Shown: positions 46,355 through 55,359, counted from the stretch's first letter. The stretch is DNA of 64,000 nucleotides from Halobaculum gomorrense (GCF_900129775.1 NZ_FQWV01000006.1:142708-206707), one strand, 5' to 3'. Numbers and translations are program-made. The notes: a model not told the origin generated them from the letters alone.

Positions 46355-47707
46355 TTACTCGGTCAGCTGGATCATGTTCCCGTTCTGCGTGACGTGGAGG
46401 TCACGCCCGAGTTTGTACCCCTTTCGGCCCGCGAGGTCGACGTACGGCGAGAAGCCTTTCATGTCCTGGTGGGCCGGGATGACGTGCTGGGGCTCTAGCG
46501 CGTCGAGCATCTGGTAGTGGCCCTCCTCGCGGAGGTGGCCCGAGACGTGGATGTCGTCGTAGATGCGCGCGCCCTGCATCTTCAGGAGGCGCTCGGACTG
46601 GTAGCGCTGGCCCTCGTTCGTCGGCTCCGGGATGACCCGCGCAGAAAAGACGACCTTGTCGCCGTCGTCCAGTTCGTACGGGGTCTCGCCGCGACCCATC
46701 CGGGTGAGCATCGCGCGCGGTTCGCCCTGGTGGCCCGTGACGATGGGGAGGTACTTCTCTTTGCCCTCCTGCATGATCCGTTTGAACGTCCGGTCGACGG
46801 ACTTCCGGTGACCGTACATCCCGAGGTCGTCCGGGAAGTCGACGAAGTCCAGTCGCTCGGCGGTGCCGCTGTACTTCTCCATCGAGCGACCCAGAAGCAC
46901 CGGCTCGCGGCCGATCTCTTGGGCGAACTCGACGAGCGAGGAGACGCGCGAGACGTGCGAGGAGAACGTGGTGGCGACGATGCCGCCGTCGTAGTCCTCG
47001 ATGCTCATCAGCGTGTCCTTGAGGTGGTTTCGCGCGTGCGACTCGGAGGGCGTGCGGCCCTTCCGGCCGGCGTTCGTACAGTCCTCGATGTAACAGAGGA
47101 CGCCGTTGCCCTCGCGGCCGATCTCGCGGAATCGCTCCATGTCGATCGGGTCCTCGAGAACCGGCGAGTGGTCCATGCGCTTGTCGAGGCCGTAGACGAC
47201 CGCGCCCTCGGGCGTGTGGAGGACCGGGTTGACCGCGTCGATGATGGAGTGGGTGACGTGGACGAACTCCATCTCGACGTTGCCGGAGTCGCCGATGGAC
47301 ATCGTCTCGCCCGCCTCCATCTTGACGAGGTCGTTGTCGACGTTGAACTTGTTCTCGCTTTTCACCTGCTGTTTGACCAGCTCGATCGTGAACGGCGCGG
47401 CGACGACCGGCGCGTCGTAGCGGTGTGCGAGCTTGGAGATGGCGCCGATGTGGTCGAGGTGACCGTGCGTCGGCACGATCGCCTTCACGTCGCCCTCCAT
47501 GTCGCTCATGACCCGGTCGTCCGGAATGGCTCCCATGTCGATGAGGTCCAGGCTGTGCATCTTCTCTGTCTCGACGTTGTCGTGAATCAGGACCTGACTC
47601 AGGTTGAGGCCCATGTCGAACACGACGATGTCGTCCCCTGCGCGAACTGCCGTCATCTGGCGACCGACTTCCTCGTAGCCGCCGATTGTTGCGATTTCGA
47701 CTTCCAT
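46355..47707 (-). CDS. rnj: Ribonuclease J
   Basis: A 450-residue beta-CASP metallo-beta-lactamase. HGHLDH at 81-86 is the zinc-binding motif, with beta-CASP region ([12 protein letters not shown]) and C-terminal [10 protein letters not shown]. It acts as a 5'-3' exoribonuclease and endonuclease in RNA decay. A structured leader of about 170 bases precedes the ATG (see 47708-47904), which is exceptional in this window. The next gene, idsA, is probably co-transcribed. Confidence 0.94.
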   Translation of the reverse strand: MEVEIATIGGYEEVGRQMTAVRAGDDIVVFDMGLNLSQVLIHDNVETEKMHSLDLIDMGAIPDDRVMSDMEGDVKAIVPTHGHLDHIGAISKLAHRYDAPVVAAPFTIELVKQQVKSENKFNVDNDLVKMEAGETMSIGDSGNVEMEFVHVTHSIIDAVNPVLHTPEGAVVYGLDKRMDHSPVLEDPIDMERFREIGREGNGVLCYIEDCTNAGRKGRTPSESHARNHLKDTLMSIEDYDGGIVATTFSSHVSRVSSLVEFAQEIGREPVLLGRSMEKYSGTAERLDFVDFPDDLGMYGHRKSVDRTFKRIMQEGKEKYLPIVTGHQGEPRAMLTRMGRGETPYELDDGDKVVFSARVIPEPTNEGQRYQSERLLKMQGARIYDDIHVSGHLREEGHYQMLDALEPQHVIPAHQDMKGFSPYVDLAGRKGYKLGRDLHVTQNGNMIQLTE

Positions 47708-47904
47708 TGTGTTTCGGTGTCTGCGTTGCGAGCGTGAATCCCGCGCGTCGCGCGCGGCCGATGCTCGTACGGAAAGCCCCGGTACGGGTCGCTGTGGACC
47801 CCGGCGTCTTACAGCGCGTCGGTCCGCAATCCCGCTATACGGGGTCGATCCCCGTACTTACCCGCGGGCTCTGGTATCTGTATTCAACAGGCCCGCTGTT
47901 AAAA
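47708..47904 (-). promoter_or_regulatory. Structured 5' leader and promoter of rnj
   Basis: Minus-strand TTTTAA-type TATA (plus CTGTTAAAA, 47896-47904) would start an mRNA near 47875, giving a leader of about 168 bases. It contains several potential stems: TACGGGG/CCCCGTA (47838-47844 with 47850-47856), an enclosing CCCGC/GCGGG pair, a CGCTGT/ACAGCG stem near 47790-47820, and a GTAC.../CCGTAC stem near 47767-47785. No ORF or tRNA is seen. Confidence 0.5.
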
Positions 47905-48039
47905 CTGCTCGGGTTCGGCGGCCCGACGGATCCCCCCTCTGCCTCGGGCTCGGAGATCGTTCGATCGTCGGACAGCGACGCGGTGGCGCCCCGTCCGGCG
48001 TCCGGTACGTTTAAACACGAATCGAACGACCGCACGAAC
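47905..48039 (+). promoter_or_regulatory. lsm promoter region
   Basis: The rest of the 332-base gap between rnj and lsm contains TATA-like GTTTAAAC at 48009-48016, 24-31 bases before the lsm ATG, consistent with a leaderless transcript. No other gene or structured RNA is recognised in it. Confidence 0.6.
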
Positions 48040-48255
48040 ATGACTGGCCGCCCGCTCGACGTGCTGGAGGAGGCACTGGACACGCCGGTAACCGTCCACC
48101 TCAAAGACGACACCGCCCACTTCGGAGTCCTCGCCGGCTACGATCAGCACATGAACGTCGTGCTTGACCCCACCGAATTGGAGGGGTCGGCGGACGACGA
48201 AGTCGAAGACACAACGATTATCCGTGGCGACAACGTCGTTTCCATCAATACATGA
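48040..48255 (+). CDS. lsm: Sm-like protein (LSm)
   Basis: A 71-residue LSm protein ([19 protein letters not shown]) with Sm1 ([24 protein letters not shown]) and Sm2 ([11 protein letters not shown]) motifs, forming an RNA-binding ring. The stop overlaps the rpl37e start (ATGA), as in other haloarchaea. Long upstream extensions of this frame are not coding. Confidence 0.94.
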   Translation: MTGRPLDVLEEALDTPVTVHLKDDTAHFGVLAGYDQHMNVVLDPTELEGSADDEVEDTTIIRGDNVVSINT

Positions 48256-48428
48256 CCGGAGCCGGAACGCCGTCTCAGGGGAAGAAGAACAAGACGACGC
48301 ACGTCAAGTGCCGACGCTGCGGCGAGAAGTCCTACCACGTGAAAAAGAAGCAGTGCTCCTCCTGCGGCTTCGGCAAGTCCGCCAAGCGTCGGAGCTACGA
48401 GTGGCAGTCAAAGTCCGGCGACAACTGA
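48252..48428 (+). CDS. rpl37e: 50S ribosomal protein L37e
   Basis: A 58-residue protein starting [20 protein letters not shown]. It is basic and has two CxxC pairs, CRRC and CSSC, that bind zinc, then [13 protein letters not shown], the L37e signature. The start overlaps the lsm stop by 4 bases. It is too short for standard length cut-offs but is a certain ribosomal gene. Confidence 0.95.
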   Translation: MTGAGTPSQGKKNKTTHVKCRRCGEKSYHVKKKQCSSCGFGKSAKRRSYEWQSKSGDN

Positions 48429-48617
48429 GCGGCGTCTTCTCTCCTTCACTCGTTCGACCCACCACTGAGCGACTGCGTCGCCGTACACACCACCGAGTGG
48501 GTCGGCGAACGCCGACACGCGGCGCGCCCGGTTCCGTGCCAGCCGACGGCGGAGCGCCCGAGAGAGCCTTGAGTCTCACAACCCGAGAGACGAAGCGTCG
48601 GGACCCGCGTGCCCACC

Positions 48618-48625
48618 AAAATATA
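48618..48625 (+). promoter_or_regulatory. purF TATA box
   Basis: AAAATATA at 48618-48625 is the only strong TATA element in the 283-base gap before purF. It predicts transcription start near 48650 and a 5' leader of about 60 bases. The gap also contains a 10-codon frame, MSEYLFGFSR, at 48629-48661, which is probably noise. Confidence 0.4.
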
Positions 48626-48711
48626 CACATGAGTGAATATCTGTTCGGTTTCTCCCGGTGACCTACGCACGATAACGAGGGTTTTTGTGGAATCGGCTTC
48701 CAGTAACGACC

Positions 48712-50250
48712 ATGTCACACGGCGATTCCGGGGACCGTGCGTCGGCGACGGTTACATCGCTCACCGAACCGCTCGGCGACGGCTCGCGCGATCCGGCCCC
48801 CGTCGACGGGCCGACCGAGAAGTGCGGCGTCGTCGGCGTCTCGCTGGCCGAGCGCGACGTTGCCCGGCCGCTGTACTACTCGCTGTACGCGCTCCAGCAC
48901 CGCGGGCAGGACTCCGCCGGGATCGCCACCCACGACGGGTTCCAGCAGCACAGTCACGTCGAGATGGGGCTCGTCGGCGACGCCTTCTCGCAGTCTGATC
49001 TGGATAGCCTCGCGGGCTCGGCGGGGATCGGACACGTTCGATACCCCACCGCCGGCGGCATCAACGCCTGCTGTGCCCAGCCGTTCTCGGTGTCGTTCAA
49101 GTCCGGCGCGCTCGGGCTCGCCCACAACGGGAACCTCGTCAACGCCGACGAGATCCGCGAGGAACTCGCGTCCTCGGGGCACGCGTTCACCTCGCAAGGG
49201 GACACGGAGGTCATCGCCCACGACCTCGCGCGCAACCTCCTCGAGTCCGACCTCATCCGCGCGGTCAAGCGAACGATGGACCGCGTCCACGGCTCCTACT
49301 CGCTGACGGTGATGCACGACGACACCGTCGTCGGCGTGCGCGATCCACAGGGGAACCGTCCGCTGTGCATCGGCGAACTCGACGACGGCTACGTGATCGC
49401 CAGCGAATCGGCCGCTGTCGACACGCTCGACGGCGATCTCGTCCGCGACGTGAAGCCCGGCGAGCTGGTCGTCCTCGACAGAGACGGCAGCGGCTTCGAC
49501 TCCTACCAACTGTTCGAGGAAGAGAACACCGCTCACTGCTTCTTCGAGCACGTCTACTTCGCGCGACCAGACTCCGTTATTGACGACACGCTCGTGTACG
49601 AGGCACGGCGCGACCTCGGTCGGGCGCTGTGGGAGGAAGCCGGCGTCGACTCCGACGTGGTGATGCCCGTCCCCGACTCCGGACGCGCGTTCGCATCGGG
49701 ATACGCCGACGCCGCCGCCGAGGACGGCGCCGACGTGGAGTTCGCCGAGGGGCTAATGAAGAACCGGTACGTCGGCCGGACGTTCATCATGCCCACGCAA
49801 GACGAGCGCGAGCGGGCGGTGCGACTCAAGCTGAACCCGATCCGGTCGACCGTCGAGGGACGGACGGTCACGCTCATCGACGACTCGATCGTTCGGGGGA
49901 CGACCTCGACGCAGTTGGTGCAGCTGCTCCGCGACGCCGGTGCCGAAGCTGTGCACGTTCGAATCGGGGCGCCGGCGATCGTCGCCCCGTGTTACATGGG
50001 CATCGACATGGCGACCCGCGAGGAGCTGATCGCCGCCGACCGCTCGGTCAATGAGGTCCGCGAGGAGATCGGCGCCGACTCACTGTCATACCTGTCGGTC
50101 GACGCCGTCGCCGGCGCGCTGTCGTCGACGACCGCAGACCTCTGTCTCGGCTGTGTCACCGGCGAGTACCCGTACGACATCGACGGCGAGCCGACCGACC
50201 GCGACGTGAGCCGGCCGGTCGTCGGGGAAGCGTCGCCCGCCGACGACTAA
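48712..50250 (+). CDS. purF: Amidophosphoribosyltransferase
   Basis: A 512-residue first enzyme of purine synthesis: PRPP + glutamine to phosphoribosylamine. The 37-residue N-terminus is a propeptide; nucleophile Cys38 starts the mature glutaminase (CGVVGVSLAE). LHRGQDSAG, the PRPP loop LIDDSIVRGTTS, and C-terminal CLGCVTGEYP, with C in CFFEHVYF and PCYMGID, indicate the Bacillus-type iron-sulfur PurF. Confidence 0.95.
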   Translation: MSHGDSGDRASATVTSLTEPLGDGSRDPAPVDGPTEKCGVVGVSLAERDVARPLYYSLYALQHRGQDSAGIATHDGFQQHSHVEMGLVGDAFSQSDLDSLAGSAGIGHVRYPTAGGINACCAQPFSVSFKSGALGLAHNGNLVNADEIREELASSGHAFTSQGDTEVIAHDLARNLLESDLIRAVKRTMDRVHGSYSLTVMHDDTVVGVRDPQGNRPLCIGELDDGYVIASESAAVDTLDGDLVRDVKPGELVVLDRDGSGFDSYQLFEEENTAHCFFEHVYFARPDSVIDDTLVYEARRDLGRALWEEAGVDSDVVMPVPDSGRAFASGYADAAAEDGADVEFAEGLMKNRYVGRTFIMPTQDERERAVRLKLNPIRSTVEGRTVTLIDDSIVRGTTSTQLVQLLRDAGAEAVHVRIGAPAIVAPCYMGIDMATREELIAADRSVNEVREEIGADSLSYLSVDAVAGALSSTTADLCLGCVTGEYPYDIDGEPTDRDVSRPVVGEASPADD

Positions 50251-50411
50251 CGCGAGGGCGACCGTAGGGAGCCCTCGGCCATCCACGGCGAGGTCTGGTG
50301 ACCGAGCAGCGTCGGCACCGCGAAGGAGACTTCAGAACCGATACGTGACTCAGTCTGGGAGGGGGCGAACAGGCGACACCCGCACCGCCCGCAGGCCGCC
50401 GTGTCGCGCAC
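50247..50411 (-). CDS. Possible 54-aa protein with CGRCGC motif
   Basis: A frame from GTG 50411 would give VRDTAACGRCGCRLFAPS and more. Its composition looks coding, but only one Cys cluster is present and no family is recognised. It converges on purF and overlaps its stop by 3 bases. It fills part of the 284-base gap between purF and the DUF420 gene; nothing else is seen in that gap. Confidence 0.3.
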   Translation of the reverse strand: MRDTAACGRCGCRLFAPSQTESRIGSEVSFAVPTLLGHQTSPWMAEGSLRSPSR

Positions 50412-50534
50412 CCGCTCGCGGCCCGCGGCGACGATCACCGCATCGGTGATTCTGATTCGGGATCGTATTTCAACGCTTGCGTGCGGCGGCACGGGCGCCC
50501 GGGCGGGTCGAGCGCGCCCGCAGAGTCCAGGCAG

Positions 50535-51128
50535 TCAGTAGACGAGATACAGCAGCGCGTACACGACGACGCCGAGAGCGAACGAGACGATCCACAGCGA
50601 GGCGGCGACCCGGCCGACCCGCTTGTGTGCGGTGTCGGACAGGTCCGTGATCGGGCGCGTCGCCGCGAGCGTCAGCGCGTACACCACGAGCGGAACGCAG
50701 ACGATCGCGAGGAGGATGTGGACGGCGAGCAGCGGGAGGTAGACGAACCCCTCGACGACCGCGGGGCCCCCGAAGTCGGTCGTTCCGACGAGTGTGATAC
50801 GGTAGAGGTACATCGCGAGGAACGCCGCGAACAACCCAGTCGAGGCGAGCATGAAGCGTCTGTGGGCCTCGAAGTCGCGAGCGCGGGCCGCCCGGACGCC
50901 GAGCGCGATCGTGGCGATCGCCGCGAGCGAGACGAGGGCGTTGATCGTCGGGATCGCGTCGAGCACCGCGGTCGGGGCGCGCGGGAGCACCGAACTAGGG
51001 ACGAGACCACCGACCACCGCGAAGACGAGCCCGAGTGCGACAGCGGAGAGGGCGCCGGCGACGCCGAGCGTGTGCTCGCGTGCGAACCCGGAGACACCAC
51101 CGCCAGACGACGGAACGTCCGTACTCAT
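50535..51128 (-). CDS. DUF420-family membrane protein
   Basis: A 197-residue membrane protein with about five spans; residues around MLASTGLFAAFLAMYLYRI and the HxxxG patterns match DUF420, a family often associated with cytochrome-oxidase biogenesis or terminal oxidases. Start ATG 51128 begins MSTDVPSSGGG. An apparent 116-residue extension upstream is antisense tRNA-Leu sequence and is rejected. Confidence 0.82.
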   Translation of the reverse strand: MSTDVPSSGGGVSGFAREHTLGVAGALSAVALGLVFAVVGGLVPSSVLPRAPTAVLDAIPTINALVSLAAIATIALGVRAARARDFEAHRRFMLASTGLFAAFLAMYLYRITLVGTTDFGGPAVVEGFVYLPLLAVHILLAIVCVPLVVYALTLAATRPITDLSDTAHKRVGRVAASLWIVSFALGVVVYALLYLVY

Positions 51129-51244
51129 TATCGGGGGAACGACCGGGAGCATCAAAGCCGTTGTCCGATCGCCGAGCGAACGGGCCGCTTTAACGGTCCC
51201 CGACGTGTGCGATCCCGCACTGGAGACTCGTCCGAATGGAAAGC

Positions 51245-51252
51245 CCTTTATC
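51245..51252 (+). promoter_or_regulatory. tRNA-Leu promoter (TATA)
   Basis: CCTTTATC lies about 40 bases before the mature 5' end of tRNA-Leu, where archaeal tRNA TATA boxes usually place a start about 20 bases ahead of the mature tRNA. Confidence 0.45.
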
Positions 51253-51291
51253 GGTAACCGGGATACGTTTGAGTGCGTACTGACGCACGAT

Positions 51292-51376
51292 GCGTGGGTA
51301 GCCAAGCCAGGCCAACGGCGCAGCGTTGAGGGCGCTGTCCTGTAGAGGTCCGCCGGTTCAAATCCGGTCCCACGCA
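51292..51376 (+). tRNA. tRNA-Leu (anticodon GAG)
   Basis: The 85-base tRNA has acceptor arms GCGTGGG (51292-51298) and CCCACGC (51369-51375) with discriminator A76, a D arm, an anticodon stem CAGCG/CGCTG with loop TTGAGGG giving anticodon GAG, a long variable arm typical of leucine tRNA, and a T loop TTCAAAT. CCA is not encoded. It reads CUC, and by wobble CUU, leucine codons. Confidence 0.95.
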
Positions 51377-51383
51377 TCTTACG
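51356..51383. repeat. tRNA-Leu 3'-end att-like direct repeat, copy 1
   Basis: The 28-base segment (starts GTTCAAATCCGG, ends TCTTACG) covers the T arm and acceptor 3' strand plus 7 trailing bases. It recurs 79 bases later with one mismatch. A duplicated tRNA 3' end is the usual scar of integrase-mediated insertion. Confidence 0.7.
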
Positions 51384-51434
51384 GATGCGTACACGGGCGG
51401 ATTTGAAGCAGGGAGCGCGGAACGCGCGACCGTA

Positions 51435-51462
51435 GTTCAAATCTGGTCCCACGCATCTTACG
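51435..51462. repeat. tRNA-Leu 3'-end att-like direct repeat, copy 2
   Basis: Same 28 bases as 51356-51383 except T for C at 51444. It is not part of a tRNA. The 51-base interval between copies contains GCGCG-GAA-CGCGC (51415-51427), a small hairpin, and an inverted GATTTGAA/TTCAAATC pair (51400-51407 with 51436-51443). No integrase or element gene is left between the copies. Confidence 0.7.
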
Positions 51463-51487
51463 CGGTGCGGACGCATCGCGGGATGCA

Positions 51488-51526
51488 GGTGCTGTGCGCC
51501 CTTCGGGGCGCCCTACAGACAGCACC
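51488..51526. other. Long hairpin with TTCG loop
   Basis: GGTGCTGT (51488-51495) and ACAGCACC (51519-51526) enclose GCGCCC-TTCG-GGGCGC (51496-51511), with CCTACAG unpaired on the 3' side. The UUCG loop on a GC stem is exceptionally stable. It lies between the tRNA att scar and tdk, in a region with no gene. Confidence 0.55.
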
Positions 51527-51643
51527 CACGCCCAATCCTTCCGGACGCTACACCGGCCAGCCGCGGCTTCGGCGCCTGCCCCGAAGCCGTCGCTGCGCCG
51601 CAGAGAGTAACGGTTTTCCGGGGAGCAACCGCCCGCATCTGGT

Positions 51644-52231
51644 ATGCACGCGATCACCGGCTCCGGGTGGATCGAGGTCATCTCCGGGTCGATGTTCTCC
51701 GGAAAGACGGAGGAGCTCCTCCGACGCCTCCGCCGTGCGGAGATCGCGGGCCAGGAGATCGCCGTCTTCACGCCCGCGCTCGACGACCGCTACGGCGAGA
51801 CGACGATCGGGACCCACAACGGGCGCTCGTGGGAGGCGAGCGTCGTCGGTAACGAGGGGGAGAGACCATGGGACATCCTGGACGATCTGAACGGCGAGAT
51901 GGTCGTCGCGATCGACGAGGCAAACTTCTTTTCGGACGCGCTCGTCGACGCGTGTCAAGCGCTCGCGGAGGACGACCGCCGCGTCATCGTCTCGGGCACG
52001 GACCAGACGTACCGCGGCGAGCCGTTCGATCCCCTCCCCGACCTGATGGCCGTCGCCGAGTACGTCGATAAGCTCCAGGCGATCTGCGCGGTCTGCGGCG
52101 AGCCGGCGACCCGGAACCAGCGGCTCATCGAGGGGGAACCCGCTCACGCGGACGACCCGACGATCCTCGTTGGCGCCGAGGAGAGCTATCAGGCGCGGTG
52201 CCGGAGCTGTCACGTGCTCCGGCGCGATTGA
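51644..52231 (+). CDS. tdk: Thymidine kinase
   Basis: A 195-residue type-II thymidine kinase. The P-loop is GSMFSGKT (residues 15-22), the catalytic Glu is in VAIDEANFF, and a C-terminal zinc site uses C-x2-C (ICAVCGE) and CRSCH. It phosphorylates thymidine for salvage. The start ATG follows a TTTTCC-like TATA by about 25 bases. Confidence 0.93.
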   Translation: MHAITGSGWIEVISGSMFSGKTEELLRRLRRAEIAGQEIAVFTPALDDRYGETTIGTHNGRSWEASVVGNEGERPWDILDDLNGEMVVAIDEANFFSDALVDACQALAEDDRRVIVSGTDQTYRGEPFDPLPDLMAVAEYVDKLQAICAVCGEPATRNQRLIEGEPAHADDPTILVGAEESYQARCRSCHVLRRD

Positions 52232-52265
52232 CGCTCATCGGAACTGTCATGACCGCGCCGTCGCT

Positions 52266-52877
52266 ATGCAGGGTGTGACGACGTGGGTCAAGAATCCCCG
52301 GAACGGACGGGCGCGCGGGCCGGCGGCGGTCGCCCGAGCGTGGGTGGAGATACTGGTCCGCCCCTCGCGGTTCTTTCGGACCGGTGTCGCGCCCGGTGAC
52401 CAGGCGCCCGGACTCGTGTTCGCGGTCTGCGTCGCCGTGGCGTTTGCCGGCGGCCGGTTCCTCTTCGAGCCCGCGACGATCCCGACCGCGTTCGGCGGAC
52501 CGGCCGTCTCCGCGAGCGTCTCGCTGCTGTTCGTCGCCGTCTTCATCGCGCCCGCCGGGCTGCACCTGACTGCGGCACTGCAGACCGTGCTGTTGATCCT
52601 GTTCGTTCGCGACCGCGCCGGGATCAGCGAGACGGTTCAGATTCTCGCGTACGCGAGCGCGCCGTGCGCGCTTGCGGGAGCGCCCATCCCCGAACTTCGG
52701 GCCGCGTGTGGCCTCTACGGCGCCGGACTGTTGTTGCTCGGGATCCGCGAGGTCCACGAGACGAGCACGCTCCGCGCCGCTGCGGCGGCGGCCGCGCCGG
52801 CAACGGTGGTGTTCGGCTACGGGTTCCGCGGCCTCGACGCGATCGCGGCGCTGCTCACCCGGTGGTACATCATCTGA
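52266..52877 (+). CDS. Yip1-family membrane protein
   Basis: A 203-residue protein starting MQGVTTWVKNPRNGR; the basic N-terminus is followed by about five membrane spans with the layout and motif RFFRTGVAPGDQ seen in Yip1-domain proteins. The function in archaea is unknown. It starts 35 bases after tdk and may share its transcript. Confidence 0.75.
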   Translation: MQGVTTWVKNPRNGRARGPAAVARAWVEILVRPSRFFRTGVAPGDQAPGLVFAVCVAVAFAGGRFLFEPATIPTAFGGPAVSASVSLLFVAVFIAPAGLHLTAALQTVLLILFVRDRAGISETVQILAYASAPCALAGAPIPELRAACGLYGAGLLLLGIREVHETSTLRAAAAAAAPATVVFGYGFRGLDAIAALLTRWYII

Positions 52878-53024
52878 TCAAAGGCCGTCGTACGCTCCGG
52901 ATCGGCCACCGGGGATCGGCCGGGCCGACCGGTCATTTCCGGTGGCGGCGCGGGGAGCGTCCGGCGCGTGCGTGCATCGGCGTTTCGACAACCGTTTTAG
53001 GCAGGGGCCACAGGTTCCACACAA

Positions 53025-55223
53025 ATGGGTAAGTGTATCATCTGTGGTGCGTCCGTGGACGGACGCATCTGCTCCTCCCACGAGGAAGACGTCGTCTTCG
53101 AGTTCCGCGGCAACGACCCCAACCAGCTCCGGTCGAACCGATTCTACACCGGGATCGTCGACGGCTACGCCGACTTCGGCGTGTTCATCGATCTGTCCCC
53201 GAATGTCACGGGCCTCCTCCACCGGTCGGAGCTCGACCGCCGGCTCGAATCGCTCGACTGGGAGCCCGGAGACGAGGTGTTCGTCCAGGTGAAGAACGTG
53301 CGCGAGAACGGCGATGTCGACCTCGCGTGGTCGATCCGACAGGCCGAGCGGGAGTTCCGCGGCGTGCTCATCCAGGAGGGCACCACCGAGGTGGAGCCGG
53401 ACGAGGACGACGACGAGGGAAATAGCGACGGCGGCAGCGGCGGCAGCGACACCGGTGGCACCGGCGACACCGGCACCGTGACGCACAAGCCGTCGCCCGA
53501 CCGCCCCGACAACGCCGAGGCTGCTGAACCCGACGCCGGAAACGACGCCGAGGCAGCCGAATCCGACACCGGAGACGATGTCGAGCGCACGGACCGCGAC
53601 GACGAGAACGAGCGTGGCCCCGCGCACGCGGAGGCGACGAGCCAAGAGGGATCTACAGGCCAGGAGGGATCGACAGACGACATCGACGCCGTCCGCGAAC
53701 GGAAGCAGGCGACTCCCGAGGGCGCCGGCGAGCGCGTCGACATCGGCACGCTGTCGGACCGCGTCGGCGAGTCGATCCGCATCGAAGGCGAGGTCGTCAG
53801 CGCGCGACAGACGGGCGGGCCGACGGTGTTCGAACTCCGCGATGAGACGGGCGTCGTCGACTGCGCGGCGTTCGTGCAGGCCGGCGTCCGCGCGTACCCC
53901 GAGATCGACGTGGGCGATATCGTCCGACTGGAAGGCGACGTGGAGGTCCGCCGAAACGAGGTCCAAGTCGAGACCGAGGCGCTGGCGGCGCTTGCGGGCG
54001 ACGAGGCCGCCGCCGTCGAGCGTCGGCTCGCAGACGCGCTGACCGACGAAGCGCGCCCCGACGGCGTCAGCGTGCTCGGCGATCACCCCGCGATCGACAC
54101 CGTCGGCGACGAGTTGCTCGATGCCGCCGAGTCGGTCCGCCGCGCGGTCATCGAGTCGCGCCCCATCGTGGTCCGGCACGCCGCCACCGCCGACGGCTAC
54201 GTCGCCGGCGCGGCCGTCGAGCGCGCCGTGCTCCCGCTGATCCGCGAGGAACACGCCAAGAGCGACGCCGAGTACCACTACTTCACCCGCCGACCACTCG
54301 ACGAACCGGTGTACGACATGGACGCGGCGACGAAAGACGCCACCCGGATGCTGCAGGACCGTGACCGCCACGGCGAGCAGCTCCCGCTCGTCCTCCTCCT
54401 CGGGACGGGCTCGACGGTCGAGTCCCAAGACGGCCTCGACCTGCTCGGCGTGTACGGCGCCGAGCGCGTCGTCGTCGACGCCGCGACCGCCGACCCGGAG
54501 ATCGCCGACACCGTCGCGACGCTCGTCAACCCCGGGCTCGCCGGTGCCGAGACGGGCGATCTGACCACGGGCGCGCTCGGTTCCGTGTTGGCGGCGACAG
54601 TGAACGGCGACGTGACCGACGACGTGGCCCATCTCCCCGCGGTGAGCTACTGGGAGGGGACGCCGGAGACGTACGCGGACCTCGCGGCGGACGCCGGCGT
54701 CGACGCCGAGCGCGTGAGCGAACTCCGTGAGGCGGTCGCGCTGGAGGCGTACTACCAGAGCTATCAGGACAAGCGCGAGCTCATCGCCGACATCCTCTTT
54801 GACAGCGAGGGCGGCGACCTCGCGGGCCACATCGCGGGGCAGTTCCGCGAGAAGCTGGAGACGGAAGTGGACACGGCCGAAGCGAACATCGAAGAGCGCG
54901 AAGTCGACGGCCGCACGTTCGCGACGCTGGACGCCGACGCGTACAGTCACCGCTTCGACTTCCCGTCGACGACGCTGCTGGCCGACGAACTCCAGCGCCG
55001 CGGCGACCGCGACGCGACGGTCGTGTACGGCACCGACGAGCTGTACGTCCGCGCCGACGGCGACGTGGACGTACGCGAGGCCGCCGGCGACGCCGCGATG
55101 GCGGTTCCGGACGCGAGCGTCACCGCCGTCGGCGTGCGTCAGGGTCGCATCGAGTACCTCGCCGGCCGCCGCGACGAGGTGACCGACGCCGTCGTCGACG
55201 CGGTCGCGGGCCAGTTGCAGTAA
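53025..55223 (+). CDS. Zinc-ribbon, S1, OB and degenerate DHH protein
   Basis: A 732-residue paralogue of the protein at 3467-5383 with an added N-terminal zinc motif (C4, C7, C16, H19). An S1 domain covers about 38-105, then an acidic Asp/Gly-rich linker to about 225, an OB domain to about 320 and a DHH-like domain after that. The catalytic residues are gone: HAATADG (385-391) replaces HHADGDG, D485-A-A replaces DHH, and no GGGH is found near the end. It is thus probably a non-catalytic, nucleic-acid-binding or structural protein, as Cdc45 is to RecJ. A TATA box at 52994-53000 implies a leaderless mRNA. Confidence 0.85.
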   Translation: MGKCIICGASVDGRICSSHEEDVVFEFRGNDPNQLRSNRFYTGIVDGYADFGVFIDLSPNVTGLLHRSELDRRLESLDWEPGDEVFVQVKNVRENGDVDLAWSIRQAEREFRGVLIQEGTTEVEPDEDDDEGNSDGGSGGSDTGGTGDTGTVTHKPSPDRPDNAEAAEPDAGNDAEAAESDTGDDVERTDRDDENERGPAHAEATSQEGSTGQEGSTDDIDAVRERKQATPEGAGERVDIGTLSDRVGESIRIEGEVVSARQTGGPTVFELRDETGVVDCAAFVQAGVRAYPEIDVGDIVRLEGDVEVRRNEVQVETEALAALAGDEAAAVERRLADALTDEARPDGVSVLGDHPAIDTVGDELLDAAESVRRAVIESRPIVVRHAATADGYVAGAAVERAVLPLIREEHAKSDAEYHYFTRRPLDEPVYDMDAATKDATRMLQDRDRHGEQLPLVLLLGTGSTVESQDGLDLLGVYGAERVVVDAATADPEIADTVATLVNPGLAGAETGDLTTGALGSVLAATVNGDVTDDVAHLPAVSYWEGTPETYADLAADAGVDAERVSELREAVALEAYYQSYQDKRELIADILFDSEGGDLAGHIAGQFREKLETEVDTAEANIEEREVDGRTFATLDADAYSHRFDFPSTTLLADELQRRGDRDATVVYGTDELYVRADGDVDVREAAGDAAMAVPDASVTAVGVRQGRIEYLAGRRDEVTDAVVDAVAGQLQ

Positions 55224-55359
55224 CCCGAGCCGTCGCAGTCCAAGCGACTTCTTGACGTCCGTTCTGAGCGGGGCAGTCTCGACGCCGCCGGACCGAGCCG
55301 GCCGATGCCGATCGGCACGAACGAAACTCTTAGGCCCGAACCCCGGCCACACACACCCA

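Noticed and set aside
47838..47856. GTCGATCCCCGTA taken as a tRNA T arm
   Set aside because: No matching acceptor, D or anticodon arms; treated as part of the rnj leader.
48629..48661. Ten-codon frame before purF
   Set aside because: It begins only a few bases after the TATA box, before the likely transcription start, and shows no ribosome site.
51129..51476. Minus-strand peptides with GTGFEPADLYRTAPSTLRRWPGLATH
   Set aside because: This is the well-known false translation of an antisense tRNA.
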